Origin: Sphingomonas sp. | GTDB taxonomy: Bacteria; Pseudomonadota; Alphaproteobacteria; Sphingomonadales; Sphingomonadaceae | NCBI GenBank assembly: GCA_019747165.1 | Contig: JAIERC010000040.1 | Coordinates: forward strand, 1 to 20,554 | DNA length: 20,554 nt | Direction: 5' to 3' | Shown here: positions 8,219 to 15,013 of the stretch, piece by piece | Numbering within the stretch: the first letter of the stretch is position 1 | Layout: each line of letters begins with the position of its first letter | The notes under the pieces: generated by a model | Told to the model about the DNA's origin: nothing | Database searches by the model: none | Seen by the model: only the letters and a program-made list of their open reading frames with translations | Position numbers and translations under genes: made by a program

Positions 8219-8393
8219 CGCAACTCAGCCTCTCTCAATCACATATCGCTATGTTACAATGACAGGGGCTCATGAGGGATGTCATTCATCTGAGCCAGAT
8301 GCACGCATAGGCGGCGGTTGTGCGATTGTAAATATTTCTAGTCAGCGTCAATATTTTCGCAGGGTACAAAATTCTCCAAATTTGACTCTAGAC
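8219..8393. other. AT-rich 175-bp gap between two minus-strand genes
   Basis: The gap holds the ribosome site of the phosphotransferase gene. A GGCTCA/TGAGCC stem (8267-8272 and 8291-8296) has a bulge and no following T-run, so it is not a convincing terminator. Two AATATTT words lie near 8332 and 8350. I see no gene and cannot place a promoter, though the gap is long enough for one. Confidence 0.4.
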
Positions 8394-9338
8394 TCATGGT
8401 GTTCCGACATTGGTTTTGAACCAATCATAGGTCTCCGTGATACCCGTTCTTAGCGATTTAGTCACGTGCCAACCCAAGCTATCGAGCGTCTTGGTATCTA
8501 GGCGTTTCCGGGGCGTGCCATCAGGATATGATTGATCGAATATCAAGCAGCCCGTGAAACCAACTATCTCAGTAACTAATTTAGCGAGCGCGCCAATATT
8601 GATTTCGTCCCCACTGCCGATGTTAACGGGGTCGTTGTCACTATAGTGACGCGCCAAGAATACTAAAGCATCGGCCAGATCATCGACATGCAAGAATTCG
8701 CGATACGGCGCACCGCTTCCCCAGACTGTCAATGTTGCTGCGTCGGCAATTTTTGCTTCATGTGCTTTCCGAATCAGGGCCGGTAGCACGTGGCTTGAGG
8801 CAAGATCGAAATTGTCGAACGGGCCGTAGAGATTGGTTGGCTGCGCGGCGATGAAATCACACCCATATTCGATCCGATACGCCTCACATAATTTCAGGCC
8901 AGCAATTTTCGCGAGTGCATACCATTGGTTGGTGGGTTCAAGCGGGCCACTGAGCAAGGCGGCTTCAGCAATCGGCTGGGGAGCCAGACGAGGGTAGATG
9001 CATGAAGAGCCCAGGAAAACGAGCTTTTTTACACCGACGCGGCGGGCACCCTCGATCACGTTGGCGGCGATCAGCAGATTGTCATAAAGGAACTGGCCAG
9101 GCTGGGCGCTGTTGACGGCAATGCCGCCGACCTTCGCGGCCGCCACAAATACCAGATCAACGGGATTCGCCTCCATCCAGGCAAAGGTGGTCGCCTGATC
9201 GCGCAGATCAATGCGGGTTGGGGGAGTGATCATCGTCACGGTCTCGCGCAACAATCGGCGGGTAATGGCTCGCCCAACCATGCCTTGATCGCCGGCAACC
9301 CAAACCCGGCTTCCCGCTAGGTCAAATTGATCGGCCAT
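8394..9338 (-). CDS. fcl: GDP-L-fucose synthase
   Basis: It performs the 3,5-epimerisation and NADPH-dependent reduction of GDP-4-keto-6-deoxy-D-mannose to GDP-L-fucose in the cytoplasm. The 314-residue length is typical. The Rossmann motif is VWVAGDQGMVG (Gly16, Gly19, Gly22), followed by AAAKVGGIAVN. SSCIYP carries Ser111 and Cys113. LEPTNQWYALAKIAGLKLC (133-151) carries Tyr140 and Lys144, and His183 lies in SSHVLPALIRK. These match the spacing of the known catalytic Ser, Cys, Tyr, Lys and His set of the family. The partner enzyme GDP-mannose 4,6-dehydratase (Gmd), normally adjacent, is not in the window. A GGAG lies 11 bases before the ATG (plus-strand 9350-9353). The phosphotransferase gene follows 175 bases downstream. 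The 3' end is more AT-rich than the 5' end. Confidence 0.95.
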   Translation of the reverse strand: MADQFDLAGSRVWVAGDQGMVGRAITRRLLRETVTMITPPTRIDLRDQATTFAWMEANPVDLVFVAAAKVGGIAVNSAQPGQFLYDNLLIAANVIEGARRVGVKKLVFLGSSCIYPRLAPQPIAEAALLSGPLEPTNQWYALAKIAGLKLCEAYRIEYGCDFIAAQPTNLYGPFDNFDLASSHVLPALIRKAHEAKIADAATLTVWGSGAPYREFLHVDDLADALVFLARHYSDNDPVNIGSGDEINIGALAKLVTEIVGFTGCLIFDQSYPDGTPRKRLDTKTLDSLGWHVTKSLRTGITETYDWFKTNVGTP

Positions 9339-9344
9339 GGACTA

Positions 9345-9566
9345 TTATTCTCCGGTGCAAAGCTGGGCCATTTTCCATCAGCGATAAAGCATGCCGTTGA
9401 GCGCGGCATTTGGCTACTGCATATCCCGTGCATTCTTGAACGCGACGACGTGAGTGTTGAAGCGACAATTTTGGCAATATCCGTTCATGAAATAGAGAAG
9501 ACGGTCGACATCGCCAATCTTAAGAGCGATATCTCAGTGAAGGAAGCAGTCAGATTATTTGGCTAG
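9345..9566 (+). other. Open frame of unknown status, possible gene remnant
   Basis: The plus-strand frame through this intergenic region stays open for about 70 codons to a TAG and reads like a soluble protein tail (VERGIWLLHIPCILERDD, then KSDISVKEAVRLFG). The only upstream start in frame, TTG 9327, lies inside the opposite fcl coding start and has no ribosome site. Codon third positions are only about half G or C by my count, lower than in the flanking genes. It could be the 3' relic of a displaced gene or simply chance. I do not recognise the sequence. Confidence 0.2.
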
Positions 9567-9592
9567 GTCAACTTGATAAATTTAAATATTAG

Positions 9593-9610
9593 CGATCAAA
9601 GATTTGATCG
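9593..9610. promoter_or_regulatory. Perfect 8+8 bp palindrome, candidate operator
   Basis: CGATCAAA-GA-TTTGATCG is a perfect inverted repeat with a two-base centre, 30 bases upstream of the GTG of the first gene in the long plus-strand unit. A two-base loop is too small for a good RNA hairpin, so a dimeric regulator site on DNA is the better reading. The half-site TTTGATCG also occurs at 5372-5379 in the other divergent region, without its partner. Confidence 0.4.
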
Positions 9611-9640
9611 GAAGGAAGAGACGATCGCCGGGAGGATAGT

Positions 9641-10567
9641 GTGACTGGCACTATTGCGGAGAAATTAGGTTTCTCAGTGATTGTCCCGGTTTACAATAGC
9701 CGAAGGACGATTGCGGCCTGTATCGAAAGCATTCGTGCGCAACATTTTCGGGATTTTGAAATTATCATCGTCGATGATGGGTCGACAGATGGTTGCACCG
9801 ACCAGTTCGCCGGATCGACCGATTTGATCCTGCTGGCCAAGGCCAATGATGGCCCAGCGTCGGCACGAAATTTCGGAGCGCGCAGCGCACGGGGCGACTA
9901 TCTTTTTTTTATAGACAGTGACGATCTCGCGCCGAGCTGGGCCTTGTCCTGCTTCGCCGAAGCGCTTGCACGGGCGGATCGTCCGGCGATTATCTGTGGG
10001 AATTTTGTCGAATTTGGCGATGTCGCGCCGATCCTTGAATATCGTCCGCCGTCCATCGTGCAATACCGGGATTATCTGGAGGCGGCGGCTGCCGGCCTCT
10101 ACGCTGCGGGGGGGATGGTGGCGGTCAGGCGCGACATATTTGTCGCTGCGGGTGGCTTTAACGAATCGATGAAGGTGGCTGAGGACCATGATCTCATGCT
10201 CCGGTTGGGGGAGCAGCCCGGCTTCATGCATATTGTCGCCCCGCCAACCTATGCCAAGCGCGACCATCCCGGATCGATTTCAAAATCGCTGGCTTTGTGG
10301 TTCGACGGGAGCAGGGCATTGCTCGCCCATTGGCAATCGGGTCGCTACGGTGAAAGCGATCGAGCCCGGACAATCACCCGCGGGATGGTCGCGATGCATC
10401 TTCGCGCTGCGATCATCGCTCTGGGTCGCAACCATATGCCCAAGCGAAGCATCGATTTGTATCTTCGTGCCTTTATGTTGAACGCGCGGATTGGGCGGCT
10501 ACGATTTTTATTGGGGGCACCGGTCATCATCGGTCTTGGGCTGGTTTCAGCCTGGGGGCAGCGATGA
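9641..10567 (+). CDS. GT2-family glycosyltransferase
   Basis: This inverting GT-A glycosyltransferase has 308 residues. The donor-binding N-terminus reads FSVIVPVYNSRRTIAACI (11-28), with DDGSTDG at 45-51. GPASARNFGA (71-80) is followed by the metal-binding DSDD (92-95), and the likely catalytic base region AEDHDLMLRLG lies at 180-190. A short hydrophobic stretch near the C-terminus (about 288-303) may associate with the membrane. The start is GTG with a near-ideal GGGAGG ribosome site five bases upstream, so this gene probably heads the long plus-strand unit. Its stop overlaps the next start as ATGA. The donor sugar is unknown. Confidence 0.92.
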   Translation: MTGTIAEKLGFSVIVPVYNSRRTIAACIESIRAQHFRDFEIIIVDDGSTDGCTDQFAGSTDLILLAKANDGPASARNFGARSARGDYLFFIDSDDLAPSWALSCFAEALARADRPAIICGNFVEFGDVAPILEYRPPSIVQYRDYLEAAAAGLYAAGGMVAVRRDIFVAAGGFNESMKVAEDHDLMLRLGEQPGFMHIVAPPTYAKRDHPGSISKSLALWFDGSRALLAHWQSGRYGESDRARTITRGMVAMHLRAAIIALGRNHMPKRSIDLYLRAFMLNARIGRLRFLLGAPVIIGLGLVSAWGQR

Positions 10568-11127
10568 CGTTGGCTGCCAACCTGATCCAAATCATGCGCG
10601 GCATCAGTTCGCGCCGACGTCAAGCATGGTTTCGCGCGCTCGGTGTTAGGATCGAAGGGCATCTGTGGCTGCGCAACATTTCGATCCCGCGTAACTGGCA
10701 CAGTATCCGCTTGGCGGATGGCGTAGCGCTTGACGATCATGTGGTTCTGCTGTGCACAGCCTGCCCAGCCGATGGCGGCATTTCGATCGGCAATAACAGC
10801 TATCTCAATCGGTTCACGATGATCGATGCCTCTATTGCGATCATGATCGGGCGTAACTGCATGATTGGGCCGCATTGCTACATCACCGATCATGATCACG
10901 GCTTTGCACCGGGCATGCTTGTGCGTGACCAGCCCTTGCGCGGTGCCGCGACGACGATAGGTGACAATGTGTGGATTGGGGCCGGGGCGATCATCTTAAA
11001 AGGGGTGACGATCGGCGATAATGCCGTGATTGCGGCCGGTGCGGTCGTAACCAGCGCTGTTGCGCCTGGGGAAGTGGTGGCTGGGGTGCCTGCCCGGCGG
11101 CGGCGGATGATTGCCGATGCTGGATAA
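10564..11127 (+). CDS. Left-handed beta-helix (hexapeptide repeat) acyltransferase
   Basis: It probably O-acetylates, or otherwise acylates, a sugar of the polymer or its precursor. It is 187 residues long with imperfect [LIV]-G-x4 hexapeptide turns from about residue 70 (ISIGNNSYL, IMIGRNCMIGPHCYI) through TIGDNVWIGAGAIILKGVTIGDNAVI to a closing VVAGVPARR, the layout of the WcaF/maltose O-acetyltransferase type. His110 and His112 in ITDHDHGF are candidates for the catalytic base. The N-terminal 45 residues are basic and helical. It overlaps the preceding gene by ATGA and the following gene by 11 bases, so it is translated with the flanking glycosyltransferases. Acetyl-CoA as donor is assumed from the family. 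Confidence 0.9.
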   Translation: MTLAANLIQIMRGISSRRRQAWFRALGVRIEGHLWLRNISIPRNWHSIRLADGVALDDHVVLLCTACPADGGISIGNNSYLNRFTMIDASIAIMIGRNCMIGPHCYITDHDHGFAPGMLVRDQPLRGAATTIGDNVWIGAGAIILKGVTIGDNAVIAAGAVVTSAVAPGEVVAGVPARRRRMIADAG

Positions 11128-12004
11128 CCAGGCCCTACCCAGCGCGACCATTGTCATCACAACCAAGAACCGGAAGGACGAGCTTGCGCGGGCGCTTCGC
11201 TCCGCAATTGCCCAGACCGCGTCAGTTGAGGTGCTGGTGATCGATGACGGGTCGCAAGATGGCACCAGCGAGATGGTGCGTGCGCAATTTCCTGCCGTAA
11301 GGGTCGAACGTTTTGAAACATCTGCCGGCTTAATCGTCCGTCGGAATATCGGCGCTAAACTGGCCCGGGCGCCGATCATCTTTTCGATTGATGATGATGC
11401 CGAATTTTCTACGCCCCATGTTGTGGCGGAAATTCTGCCGTTCTTCTCCGATCCCAAGATCGGAGCCGTTGCCATTCCGTTCAAGGAACCCGGCAAGACT
11501 GGCGATATAGTGTTCCAGGTTGCGCCGTCTGACTCTCATCTGTGGCGTTGCGCGTATTTTATAGGCACGGCGCATGCATTACGCCGAAATATTTTCTTGT
11601 CGCTGGGCGGCTATCGTGGTGATTTAGTCCATCAGGGCGAGGAATTGGACTATGCGATCAGAATGATCGATGCCGGGTATTGCACCATCATCGGGCGGTC
11701 AGATCCGATTCTGCACCATGAATCGCCGATACGCGATTGGCAGCGGATGGACTATTACGGATCGCGCAACACCATCCTTTTCGCCTGGCAGAATGCGCCG
11801 ACGTTGAGCCTGATCCCCTTGCTTGTTGGGTCGACAATCAAGGTCGCGCTGTTCACGCTTGACTGGTCACGATTGAAGAACCGCATCGGCGCGATCATCG
11901 ATGGCTATCGCTGCTTTGCGCGCTTTGAGCGGCGACCCGTTTCGCGCGCAAGTTTTGCGCTTTTCCGGCGGCTGAAGAAGCAGGGGCCGGAACAGCGGCG
12001 ATGA
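11117..12004 (+). CDS. GT2-family glycosyltransferase
   Basis: This second inverting GT-A enzyme has 295 residues from ATG 11117. TIVITTKNRKDELARAL (11-27), IDDGSQDG (42-49) and the metal-binding IDDDAEF (91-97) define the fold; GEELDYAIRMIDAGY (174-188) holds the likely catalytic acid pair. A C-terminal hydrophobic stretch around LSLIPLLVGSTIKVALFT suggests membrane association. It overlaps the acyltransferase gene by 11 bases; TTG 11111 is an in-frame alternative with no better ribosome site. Its stop overlaps the Wzm start as ATGA. The sequence style resembles rhamnosyltransferase-type GT2 enzymes, but the substrate cannot be fixed. Confidence 0.9.
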   Translation: MLDNQALPSATIVITTKNRKDELARALRSAIAQTASVEVLVIDDGSQDGTSEMVRAQFPAVRVERFETSAGLIVRRNIGAKLARAPIIFSIDDDAEFSTPHVVAEILPFFSDPKIGAVAIPFKEPGKTGDIVFQVAPSDSHLWRCAYFIGTAHALRRNIFLSLGGYRGDLVHQGEELDYAIRMIDAGYCTIIGRSDPILHHESPIRDWQRMDYYGSRNTILFAWQNAPTLSLIPLLVGSTIKVALFTLDWSRLKNRIGAIIDGYRCFARFERRPVSRASFALFRRLKKQGPEQRR

Positions 12005-12855
12005 ACGGCTCGCCCGCCTCTGCACAGAAATCGCGCGCCGTGCTGATCCTGGCGCCCGGGCGTTCGAGTGGGCAATATTGGCGGGATCTTTGGCGCTATC
12101 GTGAGCTGTTCCTTGTCCTCGCCTGGCGAGATATCGCTGTTCGCTACAAGCAGACCGCCATTGGGGTCGCCTGGGCGCTGCTGCGGCCATTGTTGACGAT
12201 GCTGGCGTTGACGTTTGTGTTCAGCCGGGTTGCCAAGCTGCCGACACCGCCCGACGTGCCCTATACGCTGCTGGTTTTTGCGGCATTGCTGCCATGGTTC
12301 TTGTTCACGACGATTCTGAGCGAGGCATCGGCAAGCCTGATTGGCAACGCCAATTTGATCAGCAAAGTCTATTTCCCTAGGCTGATCATCCCCGTTGCGG
12401 CGGCGATGGTTGCCCTGGTTGATCTGGGCATCAATTTCATTATCCTGATTGCATTGTTCCTTGGCTATCGGTTCGCGCCGGGGATCGAGATGCTTGCCCT
12501 GCCTGTTTTTGCGGTCCTGTGCCTGTTAGCCAGCCTCGGACCAGCGCTGCTGGTGACGGCGCTAAACGTCAAATATCGCGATTTTCGCTATATTATTCCG
12601 TTCATTATCCAGTTCGGCGTCTATGTGACCCCAGTTGGCTTTTCGATCACGATCCTGCCGCCGCAATGGCAGGTGCTGCTCTATCTCAATCCTGCGGTGG
12701 GCGCGATTGAGGGCTTTCGCTGGTGCCTTCTCGGCGGGACCAACCCGCTCAACCCGCTGGGCATGGTGCTTAATGTTGGTGTGGTGGCAATCATGCTCGT
12801 GTGGGGCATTGGCTATTTTCGTCGGACGGAACGCAGTTTCGCGGACGTCATATGA
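12001..12855 (+). CDS. wzm: ABC-2 type polysaccharide exporter permease (Wzm)
   Basis: This is the membrane subunit of an ABC transporter that moves lipid-linked polysaccharide across the inner membrane. The 284-residue length is typical. The amphipathic N-terminus (RYRELFLVLAWRDIAVRYKQ) and then TAIGVAWALLRPLLTMLALT match the ABC-2 permease family. About six transmembrane segments follow, with the family marker NANLISKVYFPRLIIPV and NVKYRDFRYIIPFIIQFGVY. The C-terminal FRRTERSFADVI is the usual coupling end. ATGA overlaps on both sides (12001 and 12852) tie it to the upstream glycosyltransferase and to its ATPase. Confidence 0.95.
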   Translation: MNGSPASAQKSRAVLILAPGRSSGQYWRDLWRYRELFLVLAWRDIAVRYKQTAIGVAWALLRPLLTMLALTFVFSRVAKLPTPPDVPYTLLVFAALLPWFLFTTILSEASASLIGNANLISKVYFPRLIIPVAAAMVALVDLGINFIILIALFLGYRFAPGIEMLALPVFAVLCLLASLGPALLVTALNVKYRDFRYIIPFIIQFGVYVTPVGFSITILPPQWQVLLYLNPAVGAIEGFRWCLLGGTNPLNPLGMVLNVGVVAIMLVWGIGYFRRTERSFADVI

Positions 12856-14195
12856 CCGAAAATTTCGCGATCCGTGTGCAGGGACTGGGCAAAAAATACA
12901 CGATCGCCCATGATCATCGGGCTGCGCCCTATCGTTCGCTGCGTGATGCGGTGATGGGGGCGGCCAGATCGATCTTTACCAAATCCGAAAGCGAGACCAG
13001 GGAAGAATTCTGGGCCTTGCAGGACGTTAGTTTTGACGTGGCCCGTGGCGAGGCAATCGGGGTGATCGGCCGTAATGGGGCCGGCAAAAGCACGTTTTTG
13101 AAGATCTTATCGCGCATTACCGAGCCGAGTGCGGGCGAGGTACGCGTTGCTGGCCGGGTGTCGAGTCTGCTTGAGGTCGGCACGGGTTTCCACCCGGAAT
13201 TGACTGGTCGCGAGAATATCTACCTCAACGGCACGATCCTGGGCCTGACCCGCCGCGAAATTGACGCGCGTTTTGAAGATATCGTTGCTTTTTCGGGCGT
13301 TGAGCAATTTCTCGACACGCCTGTGAAGCGCTATTCCAGCGGCATGTACACGCGGTTAGCGTTTGCTGTCGCCGCCCATCTCGATTCCGAAATCCTGGTG
13401 GTTGATGAAGTGCTGGCGGTGGGCGATGCGGAGTTTCAGCGCAAATGTCTTGGCCGGATGCAGGATATTGCTGGCGAAGGGCGCACCGTGTTGTTCGTCA
13501 GCCACAATATGGCGGCGATCAAAAGCCTGACCAGCAGATGTATCGTGCTCGATCGCGGCCGGATCGTTTTTGATGGGGCTACCGACAGGGCGATTGCGGC
13601 GTATCAGTCTGCGGCAAGTGTCGCGCGGGCGCCGGACGCGGCGTTTGCTGGGGCTGGCCTGCATACGCGGATTATCTCTGCTCAAATCGTCAACGATCTG
13701 GGGGAGGCATTGGGGCTTTACGACGTTACGAAACCGCTCATCATCGAAATTGTCGTTGAGACTGATGGATCCCCGCGGCTTTCCATTGAGGCCATGTTCA
13801 CCGATGTGCAGAGCGTCCCGCTTGGGATGTTCTCGCTGGCCCATTTTACCGATCTGGCATTGCCGAGAGCAGCGGGACGTTATCGGATTCGGGTATCGCT
13901 AGGGCCGGTCTTGCTGGCCGCCGGCCGCTATTATGCCGACCTCTACACATCGGTTGTGAACAGCAATTGGGATCATAGCGTGCCCCAGGCGCTGACGTTC
14001 GAAGTGGCCTGGTGCAGCCCTGGCGGCAACGCGTATAATTTCCCGCAGGCAGCTGGCTATGGTGCTTATGCGCTGGTGCCGCATGGAGAGGTGGTCATTG
14101 AGCCCGTCTTGCCGGGTGCCAGCGGCGCGCTGGGGGCGGACAGATCGCCGTCGAAGCGCGACCCGGCGGTCTCTGCGCTTGGCAGCGGCGCATGA
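12852..14195 (+). CDS. wzt: Polysaccharide exporter ATPase with carbohydrate-binding tail (Wzt)
   Basis: This is the cytoplasmic ATPase partner of Wzm. I chose ATG 12852 (447 residues): it overlaps the permease stop as ATGA, and the in-frame codons upstream only retranslate the permease 3' end. The nucleotide-binding domain (1 to about 245) has Walker A GRNGAGKST (Lys79), a signature YSSGMYTRLAF (161-171), Walker B ILVVDEVLAVGD (Asp185, Glu186) and the H-loop His218 in VSHNM. The tail from about 270 to 410 is beta-rich (LIIEIVVETDG, GRYYADLYTSVV) and fits the Wzt C-terminal domain. In E. coli O8/O9a that domain binds the modified non-reducing end of the polymer and licenses export. The last 35 residues are low-complexity. 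The next gene, an FkbM methyltransferase, overlaps by ATGA. Confidence 0.95.
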   Translation: MTENFAIRVQGLGKKYTIAHDHRAAPYRSLRDAVMGAARSIFTKSESETREEFWALQDVSFDVARGEAIGVIGRNGAGKSTFLKILSRITEPSAGEVRVAGRVSSLLEVGTGFHPELTGRENIYLNGTILGLTRREIDARFEDIVAFSGVEQFLDTPVKRYSSGMYTRLAFAVAAHLDSEILVVDEVLAVGDAEFQRKCLGRMQDIAGEGRTVLFVSHNMAAIKSLTSRCIVLDRGRIVFDGATDRAIAAYQSAASVARAPDAAFAGAGLHTRIISAQIVNDLGEALGLYDVTKPLIIEIVVETDGSPRLSIEAMFTDVQSVPLGMFSLAHFTDLALPRAAGRYRIRVSLGPVLLAAGRYYADLYTSVVNSNWDHSVPQALTFEVAWCSPGGNAYNFPQAAGYGAYALVPHGEVVIEPVLPGASGALGADRSPSKRDPAVSALGSGA

Positions 14196-14998
14196 TGGTT
14201 GACCATTTCTTCGCTCGGCTGGCGAACCGCCTTGGCTATCGGCTTGAGGCCAAGACGGATCCCGCTCGGATCAAGGCATTCGTCAACCGGATGCGGCCCA
14301 TGATTGCTGCGCCACCACTAGTCCGTCTCGGCGGCGCCGGTGACGGGGGCTATCTGGTTCCGGACGATCTCTCAGGCATAGACGCCTGTTTCTCCCCCGG
14401 CGTTTCGACCAGCTCGAGTTTTGAGCACGACCTTTACGAGCGCGCTGGTATCCGGTCCTTTCTCGCGGATTGGTCAGTCGAATCGCCAGCGATTAATCTC
14501 CCGGAATCGGTGTTCCTGAAGAAATATCTGGGCATCGATAATGATGATCAGTTCATCACGCTTGACGACTGGGTACGATCGTCAGTTGGCGATCAAAGCG
14601 GTGATTTGATCCTGCAAATGGACATTGAAGGCGCGGAGTATCAGGTCCTCTATCGCACACCGCCTGCTTTGCTCGCGCGCTTTCGCATCATCGTGATCGA
14701 ACTTCATGGACTCAACCGGTGGACGGAGCGGCCATTTTTTGATTTTGCCGAAGGAGCGCTTGGCCACCTCCTCAGCCGCTTCACCTGCGTGCATTTGCAT
14801 CCCAATAACTACTGCGAAAATTTCTCCTATGCAGGGATCGAGATGCCCTGGGGGATCGAAGCGACTTTTCTGCGCAATGATCGGGTTGGGCACGGAGCAC
14901 CGGCTACGGCGTTTCCGCACCCGCTTGATGTCCCCAACTTCAGTGATCGCCCGGATATCGCCCTACCGAGATGGTGGTATGAAGATGGCCAGATTTGA
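14192..14998 (+). CDS. FkbM-family methyltransferase
   Basis: It is probably an S-adenosylmethionine-dependent O-methyltransferase acting on a sugar hydroxyl. It has 268 residues. The cofactor region reads RLGGAGDGGYLVPDDLSG (45-62) and CFSPGVSTSSSFEHDLYE (66-83). FITLDDWV (121-128), LQMDIEGAEYQVL (141-153) and IVIELHGL (167-174) are the FkbM-type core. It starts with ATGA overlapping the end of wzt; a second ATG follows directly at 14195. Its coupling to wzt suggests that its methyl group could be the chain-end mark read by the Wzt tail, which is inference. An internal decoration role is equally possible. Confidence 0.88.
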   Translation: MMVDHFFARLANRLGYRLEAKTDPARIKAFVNRMRPMIAAPPLVRLGGAGDGGYLVPDDLSGIDACFSPGVSTSSSFEHDLYERAGIRSFLADWSVESPAINLPESVFLKKYLGIDNDDQFITLDDWVRSSVGDQSGDLILQMDIEGAEYQVLYRTPPALLARFRIIVIELHGLNRWTERPFFDFAEGALGHLLSRFTCVHLHPNNYCENFSYAGIEMPWGIEATFLRNDRVGHGAPATAFPHPLDVPNFSDRPDIALPRWWYEDGQI

Positions 14999-15013
14999 TC
15001 GTCCATAACGGTC

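Larger units (their letters stand above)
9339..9640. promoter_or_regulatory. 302-bp divergent intergenic region
   Basis: The region lies between the start codons of fcl (minus) and the GT2 gene (plus) and must hold promoters or leaders for both. It contains the fcl ribosome site (9350-9353), an open frame on the plus strand up to the TAG at 9564-9566, an AT-rich run at about 9572-9592, the palindrome at 9593-9610 and a strong ribosome site GGGAGG (9630-9635) five bases before the GTG. No terminator, tRNA or repeat family is seen. Confidence 0.5.

Noticed and set aside
8267..8296. GGCTCA/TGAGCC stem between fcl and the phosphotransferase gene
   Set aside because: Six pairs, then a bulge, and no T-run on the transcribed strand; not a convincing terminator.
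9674..10267. 197-codon minus-strand frame inside the first GT2 gene
   Set aside because: Antisense to the GT-A core motifs; no protein-like features.
12801..12851. Longer N-terminus for Wzt
   Set aside because: The extra 17 codons only retranslate the permease 3' end in another frame. ATG 12852 overlaps the permease stop as ATGA, as at several neighbouring junctions.
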